From: Planctomycetia bacterium
GTDB taxonomy: Bacteria > Planctomycetota > Planctomycetia > Pirellulales > UBA1268
Direction of reading: 5' to 3'
Assembly: GCA_009919445.1 (NCBI GenBank)
Contig: RGBY01000138.1
Coordinates: forward strand, 1-6,934
DNA length: 6,934 nucleotides
The position numbers were made by a program, and so were the translations under genes. Under the pieces are notes generated by a model. It was not told the origin of the DNA, did not search any database, and saw only the letters and a list, made by a program, of their open reading frames with translations. Below, in pieces: positions 1 through 6,650 of this stretch; the first letter of the stretch is position 1; every line of letters begins with the position of its first letter.

Positions 1-800
1 TCACCTCGCAACGGAAGGCGGCCTGGTGTGATATCGGGGGCAGTGGCTGCCCAGCGTTCACGAAGTGGAGGCGAGGGATGCACAAGCAGCAACTGGACGT
101 CACACGCTTCTCCAGAGGACGCTTTCTGCTCTGCCAGTCGCAACAACAGTTCAACCTGATGCAATGAGACCGTCTGCAACCCTGCCACCAGAACCCGTTC
201 TGGAGCCAACCCGGTGCCGGCCTGCTCCCGGGCCGGAGGACTCGGCTGACCAATCGCCTCACGAACCTCACGCCACAGTTCAAACTGCCACCGGTCGGCG
301 ACGGCAAGCAGACGTCCGGAAGCCGCTTGATCTTCTGCTGTTGGCGCGAGGGTAGGCTGTCCCGCTTCCCAGGCCAGAATCATGCCAGGTCGTCTGAAGT
401 GGTAATGATCGAATCGGTCAGCAATCTGTCGGGCTGCAAGCAGCGGCCCCCCGGCACGCCGACAGAGACCTTGCCACCGTGGTGACTTCGTAACGGCGTC
501 GAGTACGGCAAATGTGAGTCGGTCAACTGACCAGAGATCATCCTCTGACGTCACCGGCATCACGAGCTGCGTGAGGGAACCTGGATAGGAAAAATCGACC
601 CCGGCAACGATGCCATCCCCACCCTCAGCCGCAGATGCTCCGAGTCGTCTCGCCAATTCCGCCGCCAGCCAGGCCTGCACACCAACCGTCGGCAGCACGA
701 CATGCTGCGGCGTAAACAGGTCGCCAGGCTGACTTAGAAACGCCGCCGCCCGATCTACAATTTCGGCAAGGCGACGAACGTAGGTAACGGTAAGCGGCAT
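1..800 (-). CDS. recC: RecC, exodeoxyribonuclease V gamma subunit (N-terminal 266 codons, cut by window edge)
   Basis: RecC is the structural and Chi-recognising subunit of the RecBCD helicase-nuclease, which processes double-strand DNA ends for recombination in the cytoplasm. I read the minus strand from the ATG at 800-798 to base 1 and found 266 codons without a stop. Landmarks match the RecC N-terminus: VVLPTVGVQAWL at 34-45 (degenerate helicase motif I region), ADRFDHY at 127-133 followed by RRPGMILAWEAG at 136-147 (E. coli RecC has ADLFDQYLVYRPDWLAQWE), WQFELWREVREAIGQPSP at 171-188, and ERVLVAGLQTVSLHQVELL at 201-219. The GxPSP element resembles actinobacterial-type RecC. An in-frame TGA at 845-843 lies upstream and 800 is the first ATG after it; no clear Shine-Dalgarno is visible. 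E. coli RecC is about 1,120 residues, so roughly three quarters lies outside. The gene follows the beta-propeller gene after 65 bases. RecB and RecD would be expected beyond the left edge, but this is not visible. Confidence 0.85.
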   Translation of the reverse strand, partial: MPLTVTYVRRLAEIVDRAAAFLSQPGDLFTPQHVVLPTVGVQAWLAAELARRLGASAAEGGDGIVAGVDFSYPGSLTQLVMPVTSEDDLWSVDRLTFAVLDAVTKSPRWQGLCRRAGGPLLAARQIADRFDHYHFRRPGMILAWEAGQPTLAPTAEDQAASGRLLAVADRWQFELWREVREAIGQPSPPAREQAGTGLAPERVLVAGLQTVSLHQVELLLRLAEQKASSGEACDVQLLLVHPSPPLRERWAATAPDITPGRLPLRG

Positions 801-865
801 CAGGCAAGGGCCGGTTGAGGACAGGCAACAGAACAGACTGTTTCATGCCACGAAAACACCGCCGA

Positions 866-1882
866 TCAGGGCGACGTGGCGGCAGCGGCGACCCGCACCA
901 GTTTCATGATCCGGCCCGAAACGTTCCAGTCTTGCACGTAGAGATTGCCGTCGGCGTCCCAGAACGAGCCGTGAGTTCCGCTGAAGATGCCCTCTTTCCA
1001 CTGCTCTTGCGGCACCTTGAAGCTGCCGCGGGTCTTGGGGTCTGGGTTATGTCCGAGCACCGCCATGATGGTGTTGCTCTTGTCGAGAATCACCAGCCGG
1101 CCGTGGAGGTCAGGCACCGAGACATAGTCACCCTGAATGGCCACCGCAGTCGGCATGCCCAACCCGGTGATCACCTCGTCGATGTAGTTGCCCTCAAGGT
1201 CATAGTGCAGCAGCCGGCCCTTGGGCTGATGGTTACGATCACAGATCAGCAGTCGGGGCGGATCGTAGCGGGTGTCGAGGGTCATGCCGTGGGCGGTGTT
1301 GAACTCCTTGAGGCCATTCCCCTTCGTGCCAAAGTGAGACAGATACTTTCCCTCAGGGCTGAAGCGAAAGATTCGGTTACTGGAATAGCCGTCAGAGAGA
1401 TAGATCTCGCCGTTGGGGGCCACGGTGATGGCGGTCGGCGCCCAATTTTTGATTTTGACACCGCACTCTTCCTCGGTCGGGATGCCCAGTTTGAAGACGA
1501 CCGCCCCGGTCTCAGCCTCAATCTTGATGCCCTCGCCAGCGGCATTTCGGGCTCCGTAGAGAAAGTCACGGCCGTCCTCAGTGCGGATCTCCATGTCGTG
1601 CAGGCTGGTGTAGTCGCCGCCGAGATGACGCCGTACGAGGGTGCCGTCGGGCGTGAAGACGAAGATGCCCAGATTCGAACTGGTGTAGACGTGACCCTTG
1701 CTGTCGATGACGACACTGCCGTGGGTCGGGCCGATCTGTGACTTACCGGCAGCATCAAGCCCCCAGCCGGGCACGGTATCAAACGTCATGATGCCGCAGC
1801 CCATCCGTACCGGCTCTGCGGCTGTTACGGGCAGCACAAGCAAGCCAACCACCAAGCAAAAACCAGACAAGACCCACTTCAT
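866..1882 (-). CDS. Secreted six-bladed beta-propeller (NHL) protein, PAL-like lyase candidate
   Basis: Predicted 338-residue exported protein. Residues 1-22 form a signal peptide: MKW, a hydrophobic stretch, then a PVTAA cleavage region. The rest is a chain of NHL/six-bladed propeller repeats, clearest at 148-203 (APTAITVAPNGEIYLSDGY, then NRIFRFSPEGKY) and 303-327. From memory of rat PAL, which splits peptidyl-alpha-hydroxyglycine into amidated peptide and glyoxylate, the zinc ligands His585, His690 and His786 line up with H95, H198 and H304 here. Catalytic Tyr654 (SDGY) lines up with Y166, and Arg706 (ADR) with R216 (CDR). The other PAL arginine, Arg533, seems replaced by Ser/Asn around 68-70, and the PAL Cys634-Cys655 disulfide is not kept. 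A metal-binding lyase or related enzyme is therefore plausible but unproven; a non-catalytic propeller is the alternative. I chose ATG 1882 over the in-frame ATG 1999 because the signal peptide begins there and AAGGA lies 9 bases upstream. It sits 123 bases after the hydrolase gene on the same strand. Confidence 0.8.
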   Translation of the reverse strand: MKWVLSGFCLVVGLLVLPVTAAEPVRMGCGIMTFDTVPGWGLDAAGKSQIGPTHGSVVIDSKGHVYTSSNLGIFVFTPDGTLVRRHLGGDYTSLHDMEIRTEDGRDFLYGARNAAGEGIKIEAETGAVVFKLGIPTEEECGVKIKNWAPTAITVAPNGEIYLSDGYSSNRIFRFSPEGKYLSHFGTKGNGLKEFNTAHGMTLDTRYDPPRLLICDRNHQPKGRLLHYDLEGNYIDEVITGLGMPTAVAIQGDYVSVPDLHGRLVILDKSNTIMAVLGHNPDPKTRGSFKVPQEQWKEGIFSGTHGSFWDADGNLYVQDWNVSGRIMKLVRVAAAATSP

Positions 1883-1891
1883 CGGAACACA

Positions 1892-1896
1892 TCCTT
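1892..1896 (-). promoter_or_regulatory. Ribosome binding site deciding the start of the beta-propeller gene
   Basis: On the minus strand AAGGA lies nine bases before the ATG at 1882. It supports that start over the longer in-frame ATG at 1999, which would add 39 residues ahead of an otherwise complete signal peptide. Confidence 0.55.
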
Positions 1897-2005
1897 TCCG
1901 TACACACGTGCTGCTCAACCAACTGGCCGACAGAACAGCAACCCTTCCAGCGGTCAGTCTTGCAGAGTTAGCTGAGTCTGTCCAAAAGCCGGCGAACATG
2001 CCGTA

Positions 2006-3175
2006 TCAATGGGCTCGTTGCTCGGCCAACAAAAACTCGGTGACAATGGCCTCCACTGCCGTTTTGGCTGGCCCAAGTCCATGGCGACCAGCGACGACTT
2101 TGATGTGGCTGACTTTTGCTGCTGGGTAGTCATACCGAATCAGCCCCTCTCCACAGGCACGACCGGCGTCATCGGGAACTGCTCTTCCTTGGTAACCCTG
2201 CTGGACGGCCCACGCATAGGCTGTCGCCTGCGCCGAGAGGTGCGTCCCGCCAGGGCCACGGCCACCGCCATAAGGCACCACCGTATCAGCTGTGCCGTGG
2301 ATGGTGAGAATTCGTCGCTTCCCTACCGGCACGACCGGCATGTCATAGACAGCCGTGGCTTCATTCGCCCGCTTCCAGAACTGACCGTTGTGGTATTGCC
2401 CCGTTGTCATCGAGGAGACAAGGGTGACGGCATGACGAACCGTAACTGTTTCATCAAGTTCGATTAACAAGCGAAAGACCATGCCAGCACCATTGGAAGA
2501 CCCGATGAGTGAGACCCTTGACCCATCAGCTTGAGGATAGCGACGACCAACATCTGCAAGCACCTGTTTGATAAAGGTCACGTCGGGCGCCTTTGACCGC
2601 TCAGTCGAGATGTTCCAGCTGCGTTCATATCCCTGTGGCGCGACCACGAGCCAACCTGGGAGCAGACCGGGCCAGTTTCCGATCATCCTGGCCCCTTCCC
2701 CGCCGTTGCCATGCAGCAGGATCACAATCGGCCAACGATCAACTGTTTGGTCAGGAAGTTTGATGGTGTATGGCCGCTGGACTCCCTGCGGCTCCTGCGG
2801 CCAGGCCTGGCGGATGGCGTGGTGAATGAGACCGGTCGATGACGGTCCCTGCCGTTCCGGTGGCTTCTTGGTTTGGGGCGGTGGTGACTGACGTCCTCCG
2901 GCTCGATGCTCTGCAAGCGTGACTTGGCCATCGCCGTTGCTGTCGATCCGGTCGAAGAGCCGCCGTGGGCCCGGCGGCACCTCGTCACGAGTGAGTACTC
3001 CGTCACGATTAGAATCCCAGGCCGAAAAGTTCCGATCCACCGGGGCAGGTGGCTCCGCTGAGACCGCCAGCGTGCCACCACACGTGATTGCCACGAGGAC
3101 GAATACGCAGACAGATCGGCCCCAAATCTCCAGTGGTGACAACCCCGAATCCGTTACTGTCGCAGCCTTCCTCAT
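2006..3175 (-). CDS. Secreted EF-hand plus alpha/beta hydrolase (LpqC / PHB-depolymerase-like esterase)
   Basis: Predicted 389-residue exported hydrolase. The N-terminus has basic residues, a hydrophobic core at 21-38 and a VSA-EPP signal peptidase site near 40. Two EF-hand loops follow, DSNRDGVLTRDE at 54-65 and DSNGDGQVTLAE at 78-89, both with acidic residues at positions 1 and 5 and Glu at 12, so calcium binding is likely. A proline- and lysine-rich linker (about 91-112) leads to the catalytic domain. There I see the oxyanion segment HGNGG (155-159), the nucleophile elbow GSSNG with S227, the acid D297 in HGTADTVVPYGGG, and H365 in GRHGLGP. This is the layout of LpqC-type esterases (COG3509), which include PHB depolymerase-like and feruloyl esterase-like enzymes; the ester substrate cannot be told from sequence. 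The Cys-rich WNCG segment common in LpqC members is replaced by SWNIS (186-190). No strong Shine-Dalgarno precedes ATG 3175. It is the first gene of the leftward arm and diverges from the PSCyt1 gene. Confidence 0.85.
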   Translation of the reverse strand: MRKAATVTDSGLSPLEIWGRSVCVFVLVAITCGGTLAVSAEPPAPVDRNFSAWDSNRDGVLTRDEVPPGPRRLFDRIDSNGDGQVTLAEHRAGGRQSPPPQTKKPPERQGPSSTGLIHHAIRQAWPQEPQGVQRPYTIKLPDQTVDRWPIVILLHGNGGEGARMIGNWPGLLPGWLVVAPQGYERSWNISTERSKAPDVTFIKQVLADVGRRYPQADGSRVSLIGSSNGAGMVFRLLIELDETVTVRHAVTLVSSMTTGQYHNGQFWKRANEATAVYDMPVVPVGKRRILTIHGTADTVVPYGGGRGPGGTHLSAQATAYAWAVQQGYQGRAVPDDAGRACGEGLIRYDYPAAKVSHIKVVAGRHGLGPAKTAVEAIVTEFLLAEQRAH

Positions 3176-3245
3176 GGCTGCAGCGTATCAAAAATTGAGT
3201 TGCCGAATTGCTGCTCGCAGGCAGTGGATAGTTCACGAAAATCAC

Positions 3246-3270
3246 CACTCGCCGATCGCTTTGGCGGGTG
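3246..3270. repeat. Inverted repeat of CAC(T/C)CGCC in the divergent intergenic region
   Basis: CACTCGCC at 3246-3253 faces GGCGGGTG at 3263-3270, whose complement is CACCCGCC; there is one mismatch, which would be a G-U pair in RNA. One further pair extends each end (3245/3271 and 3244/3272). The spacer is nine bases. An exact third CACCCGCC lies at 3331-3338, and the longer match CAC(T/C)CGCCGATCG is shared by 3246-3258 and 3331-3343. The palindrome GTTGCAAC follows at 3271-3278. The arrangement resembles operator sites for a dimeric regulator, but no regulator gene is in the window. Confidence 0.45.
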
Positions 3271-3288
3271 GTTGCAACAGGGTATGAT
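3261..3288 (+). promoter_or_regulatory. Possible sigma70-like promoter for the PSCyt1/DUF1553-DUF1501 operon
   Basis: TTGGCG at 3261-3266 (four of six matches to TTGACA) and TATGAT at 3283-3288 (five of six to TATAAT) are separated by 16 bases. A transcript would start near 3295 and carry a leader of about 160 bases before the ATG at 3459. The -35 overlaps the right half of the inverted repeat, which would allow repression by occlusion. Planctomycete promoters are poorly defined, so this is only a candidate. I found no convincing promoter for the leftward hydrolase gene. Confidence 0.3.
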
Positions 3289-3330
3289 CTTGGTGCAGAG
3301 TATATTCACGCGAAATTGAATGTGTTTTTG

Positions 3331-3343
3331 CACCCGCCGATCG
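3331..3343 (+). repeat. Third copy of the CACCCGCC(GATCG) motif
   Basis: CACCCGCCGATCG repeats the sequence at 3246-3258 with one difference, 85 bases further right, inside the predicted leader of the PSCyt1 gene. Its first eight bases are the exact complement of 3263-3270. It could be an auxiliary operator. Confidence 0.4.
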
Positions 3344-3358
3344 ACCATGCGAGGTCCG

Positions 3359-3388
3359 CGGTTTCAGGGTCTGAGACCCGTGAAACCG
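3359..3388 (+). promoter_or_regulatory. Stem-loop in the leader of the PSCyt1/DUF1553 gene
   Basis: CGGTTTCA (3359-3366) pairs perfectly with TGAAACCG (3381-3388). Inside it GGGTC (3367-3371) pairs with GACCC (3375-3379), leaving one bulged G at 3380 and a three-base loop. No T-run follows on either strand, so it does not look like a Rho-independent terminator. It lies about 70 bases before the start codon and may be an RNA leader structure affecting stability or translation, or a DNA operator read as a palindrome. Confidence 0.5.
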
Positions 3389-3444
3389 GCGAAGCGGGGA
3401 ACCAGACGAGGTCTTGCGTGAGCGAGGCCTTCCACCGGCTCCCT

Positions 3445-3449
3445 AGAGG
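3445..3449 (+). promoter_or_regulatory. Ribosome binding site of the PSCyt1/DUF1553 gene
   Basis: AGAGG sits nine bases before ATG 3459. It supports this start, which is also where a complete signal peptide begins. Confidence 0.55.
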
Positions 3450-3458
3450 TATCGCTCC

Positions 3459-6400
3459 ATGGATTCTTCACTGCTCCGCACCCGCAGAATTTGTGGTCTG
3501 GCGTGCTGGAGTGCAGGCCTGGGCATTGTTGTTGCAGCGCCCCTGGCTTTGGCCCACACCCCGGGCTCTCCGGCGTTCCCGCAACCAGCGAAACTCTCCT
3601 TCAACGAACACATCCGACCGATCCTGTCAGAAAATTGTTTCGCCTGCCATGGCCCTGACAGTGGCAACCGCGAGGCGGGGCTACGACTTGATCAGCCGGC
3701 GGCAGCCACTGCCGAACTTGAAAGCGGCATGCGGGCGATTGTGCCACAGGCGGTTGACGAAAGTGAACTAATTGCCCGAATTGTTTCAGACGATCCCGAT
3801 TCGGTCATGCCACCCCCGTGGGCCAAGATCGGTCGGCTCTCAGCTGAGCAGGTAGGCCTGCTCACTCGCTGGATTGCAGAGGGGGCAGCATACGAGCCCC
3901 ACTGGGCCTTCATCCCACCGGCTAAACCTGAACCTGGCCCGCCCCCAACCCCAGCCGAGGTTGAGTCGTTTACTGCTGATCCGTCTGCCGACGCCTATGA
4001 ACAGTTGCTCGAACGGCTGCTGGCCAGCCCCCGCTATGGCGAGCGGATGGCGGCTGACTGGATGGACCTGGCCCGCTATTCCGACAGCTACGGCTTTCAG
4101 GTGGACCGGCCACGGCCGACGATGTGGCCCTGGCGGGACTGGGTGATCGATGCCTTCAACGACAACCTTCCCTGGGACGATTTCACCCTCTGGCAGCTGG
4201 CCGGTGACCTGCTGCCCGATGCCACTGATGAACAGATTCTGGCCACTGCGTTCAATCGGCTGCATCAGCAAGAAGTTGAGGGGGGCTCAGTCGAAGAGGA
4301 ATACCGTGTTGCCTACATCAATGACCGGGTGACCACCTTCGGCACCGCCTTCCTCGGCCTCACCCTCGAGTGCTGCCGCTGTCACGATCACAAGTTCGAT
4401 CCACTGGCCCAGCAAGAGTTTTATTCGCTCTTCGCCTTCTTCGATGATGTTGACGAGGCGGGCCTTTACTCTTTCTTTACCCCGGCCACACCAACTCCCA
4501 AGCTACGGCTACTGGACAAGCCAATGCAGAAGCGGTTGGCAGCAGCTGAGGAGGCCGTTGGAGAGGCAGCTACAGAATTGGCAACCGCTGAGACTGCAGC
4601 TCGAGCAAAAGTGCAGGCATGGTTGGCAGGCAAGGCAGCAGGACCCGATGCACTCGCCGCGGCTATCGAGGCACGGCTACCTGGTGAACTGGTGCGATAT
4701 GCCTTCGACCAACGCCGCAAGGATGGCAAATTTGCCAGCCTGCTCGACCCACCACCGGCGGATAGCACGGCAAAGCCAGTCAATGGCGAGGAAGCCAGTG
4801 AATCAAAAAAGAACGAAAAGGAGCAGGATAAAGAAGAGAAGCCAGCCGACCATGCTGCCAGTTCGCCCGGTGACAACGTGCTCGTCGCGGGCCGTAGCGG
4901 CCAGGCAGTCAAACTCACCGGTGACCATCCGGTTAAAACCCCGGTGGGCAACTTTCGCCGCAGCGAGCCGTTCAGTGTGTCGCTCTGGCTCCAAGTGCCG
5001 ACTCGCTACGAACGTGCCGTCGTTTTTCATCGCTCGAAGGCCTGGACTGATGCCGCCAGCCGTGGCTATGAACTGCTTGTCGACGAGGGCCATCTTCGCT
5101 GGTCCCTGATTCACTTCTGGCCTGGCGATGCCGCCAGTGTGCGGATGACCGAGCCGTTGCCAACTGGCGAGTGGGTGCATGTCGCCGTTAGCAGTGACGG
5201 CTCTAGCCGTGCTGCTGGGCTGAAGATCTTTCTCAATGGCCACCCGGCCGCCATCGACATCGTGCGGGATAATCTGACCCGCGAGATCACTGGTGGAGGT
5301 GGCGACACAATTTCGATCGGTGAACGGATGCGAGACCATGGCCTGACGGACGGCCTGGTTGATGACTTCCGCGTCTTTGATCGGGCGTTGTCACCGCCAG
5401 AGGTCCGCGACTGTTTTGCCCCAGGCACGCTCGCTGAGACACTAGCAGCCGCCAGCAATGCCGAGGCGATTGCCAGCTTCTTCGCCGCCGCCCTTGACGA
5501 CGATGCTGCCGATAAACGGCAGGCCCTGAAAGATGCCCGGCGGGCCAGGGATGACCTCGCTGAAAAGCCGCCAGAGATCATGGTGATGCGAGAACTGGCC
5601 GAGCCGAAGCAGGCCTATGTGCTCAACCGGGGCGACTATGACAAACGGGGCGAGCCGGTCGGCCCGGCAACACCGGCAGTGCTGCCCCCCTTTCCTCCCG
5701 ATCAGCCCCGCAACCGACTCGGCCTGGCCCGCTGGCTGATCGATCCTGACCATCCGCTACTGGCCCGTGTTACCGTCAACCGCATCTGGCAGTCACTCTT
5801 CGGCCACGGGCTGGTCCAGACCGCTGAGGACCTTGGCAGTCAGGCAACGCCCCCGGAATATCCGGAACTGCTCGACCTGCTGGCCTGGAAGTTTTCCCAT
5901 CCCGTGGCTGAGGGTGGGCTGGACTGGGACGTAAAAGCCTTGCTCACGTTCATCATGACCTCGCAGGTCTATCGGCAGCAGAGCCTTGCCGATGCCAAGA
6001 CCATGGCCGACGACCCACTCAACAACTGGCTGGCCCGCGGGCCACGGCACCGGCTACCGGCCGAGATGATCCGCGACGGCCTGCTGGCTGCCTGTGGTTT
6101 GCTCGTTGAAAAGCAAGGCGGCCCGCCGGTGAAGCCCTATGACCTTGCCGACTCGTTCAAACCAGAAAAGGCAGGCAGTGGCGATGCGGTCTACCGCCGC
6201 AGCCTCTACACCTACTGGCGGCGGAGCGGACCGGCACCAGTACTAGAGTCCTTCGATATGCCCAACCGCGTCGTCTGTGTTGCCAAGCGGGACACGACCA
6301 ACACGCCTCTGCATGCCTTCGTGCTGTTTAACGGCCCGCAGTTTGTGGAGGCGGCCCGGGTGCTGGCTGAAACCCTGCTGGTCGAGCATGCCGGTGATTC

Positions 6401-6650
6401 GACTGCTGCCGTGACCGAAGGGTTTTATCGGCTGACCAGTCGCCAGCCTGACAAAGAAGAACAAGAGATTCTGGGGCGGATGCTTACTGACCAGCAGAAT
6501 TGGTACCGCGAACATCCTGACGAGGCCGCAAAGCTCGTGGCGGTCGGCCACCAGCCTCAAAACGACCAGTTGCCAGACATCGAAACGGCTGCCCTGGCAG
6601 CAGTCTTCTCCGGACTGCTAGCCCATGACGAAAGTGTGGTGAAGCAATGA
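3459..6650 (+). CDS. Secreted PSCyt1-DUF1549-LamG-DUF1553 cytochrome c-domain protein
   Basis: Giant planctomycete-type exported protein of 1,063 residues. Residues 1-32 are a signal peptide (Arg 7, 9 and 10, hydrophobic core, ALA cleavage site before HTPGS). The PSCyt1 domain (about 45-145) has the heme c motif CFACH at 60-64 and an MPPP element at 117-120, whose Met could be the distal ligand. DUF1549 (about 170-345) contains RYSDSYGFQVDRPRP and a second CxxCH, CCRCH at 305-309, in the family's CxRCHDHKFDP signature. An Ala/Glu-rich, probably helical segment (355-400) and a Lys/Glu-rich linker (about 440-466) precede a concanavalin A/LamG-like domain (about 475-650; SVSLWLQVP at 506-514, DDFRVFDRALSPPEV at 635-649). 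DUF1553 fills about 745-1060 (RNRLGLARWL at 751-760, NRIWQSLFGHGLV at 774-786, SFDMPNR at 931-937). The function of these families is not established; periplasmic electron transfer coupled to polymer or glycan use is often suggested. The downstream DUF1501 gene overlaps by ATGA, implying coupled translation. Confidence 0.93.
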   Translation: MDSSLLRTRRICGLACWSAGLGIVVAAPLALAHTPGSPAFPQPAKLSFNEHIRPILSENCFACHGPDSGNREAGLRLDQPAAATAELESGMRAIVPQAVDESELIARIVSDDPDSVMPPPWAKIGRLSAEQVGLLTRWIAEGAAYEPHWAFIPPAKPEPGPPPTPAEVESFTADPSADAYEQLLERLLASPRYGERMAADWMDLARYSDSYGFQVDRPRPTMWPWRDWVIDAFNDNLPWDDFTLWQLAGDLLPDATDEQILATAFNRLHQQEVEGGSVEEEYRVAYINDRVTTFGTAFLGLTLECCRCHDHKFDPLAQQEFYSLFAFFDDVDEAGLYSFFTPATPTPKLRLLDKPMQKRLAAAEEAVGEAATELATAETAARAKVQAWLAGKAAGPDALAAAIEARLPGELVRYAFDQRRKDGKFASLLDPPPADSTAKPVNGEEASESKKNEKEQDKEEKPADHAASSPGDNVLVAGRSGQAVKLTGDHPVKTPVGNFRRSEPFSVSLWLQVPTRYERAVVFHRSKAWTDAASRGYELLVDEGHLRWSLIHFWPGDAASVRMTEPLPTGEWVHVAVSSDGSSRAAGLKIFLNGHPAAIDIVRDNLTREITGGGGDTISIGERMRDHGLTDGLVDDFRVFDRALSPPEVRDCFAPGTLAETLAAASNAEAIASFFAAALDDDAADKRQALKDARRARDDLAEKPPEIMVMRELAEPKQAYVLNRGDYDKRGEPVGPATPAVLPPFPPDQPRNRLGLARWLIDPDHPLLARVTVNRIWQSLFGHGLVQTAEDLGSQATPPEYPELLDLLAWKFSHPVAEGGLDWDVKALLTFIMTSQVYRQQSLADAKTMADDPLNNWLARGPRHRLPAEMIRDGLLAACGLLVEKQGGPPVKPYDLADSFKPEKAGSGDAVYRRSLYTYWRRSGPAPVLESFDMPNRVVCVAKRDTTNTPLHAFVLFNGPQFVEAARVLAETLLVEHAGDSTAAVTEGFYRLTSRQPDKEEQEILGRMLTDQQNWYREHPDEAAKLVAVGHQPQNDQLPDIETAALAAVFSGLLAHDESVVKQ

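Noticed and set aside
65..355. Plus-strand open frame near the left edge
   Set aside because: It is antisense to the recC frame and its product is low-complexity without recognisable motifs.
625..846. Minus-strand 73-codon frame starting just upstream of recC
   Set aside because: It overlaps recC in another frame and its translation resembles no known protein; the recC frame explains this DNA.
801..865. Repeat of CAGGCAA between the propeller gene and recC (801-807 and 832-838)
   Set aside because: It is only seven bases with no accompanying structure, so chance is sufficient.
815..1741. Long plus-strand open frame of 308 codons
   Set aside because: It lies antisense to the beta-propeller gene, its product has no recognisable domain, and the minus-strand frame has a signal peptide and conserved propeller motifs. 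It is a shadow of GC-rich coding sequence.
1929..1982. GACAGA/TCTGTC inverted pair between the hydrolase and propeller genes
   Set aside because: A six-base stem with a loop of over 40 bases is not a credible terminator or operator.
1883..1999. N-terminal extension of the beta-propeller gene to ATG 1999
   Set aside because: It would place 39 residues before a complete signal peptide, and the ATG at 1882 has its own AAGGA at good spacing.
3359..3388. Stem-loop as an intrinsic terminator
   Set aside because: No T-run follows on either strand, and it lies upstream of a gene start rather than after a gene end.
4444..5109. Plus-strand 221-codon frame inside the DUF1553 gene
   Set aside because: It is an out-of-frame shadow, rich in Arg, Gln and Pro, within a well-supported large gene.
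4803..5339. Minus-strand 178-codon frame inside the DUF1553 gene
   Set aside because: It is antisense to the LamG-like region with no recognisable domain or start signal.
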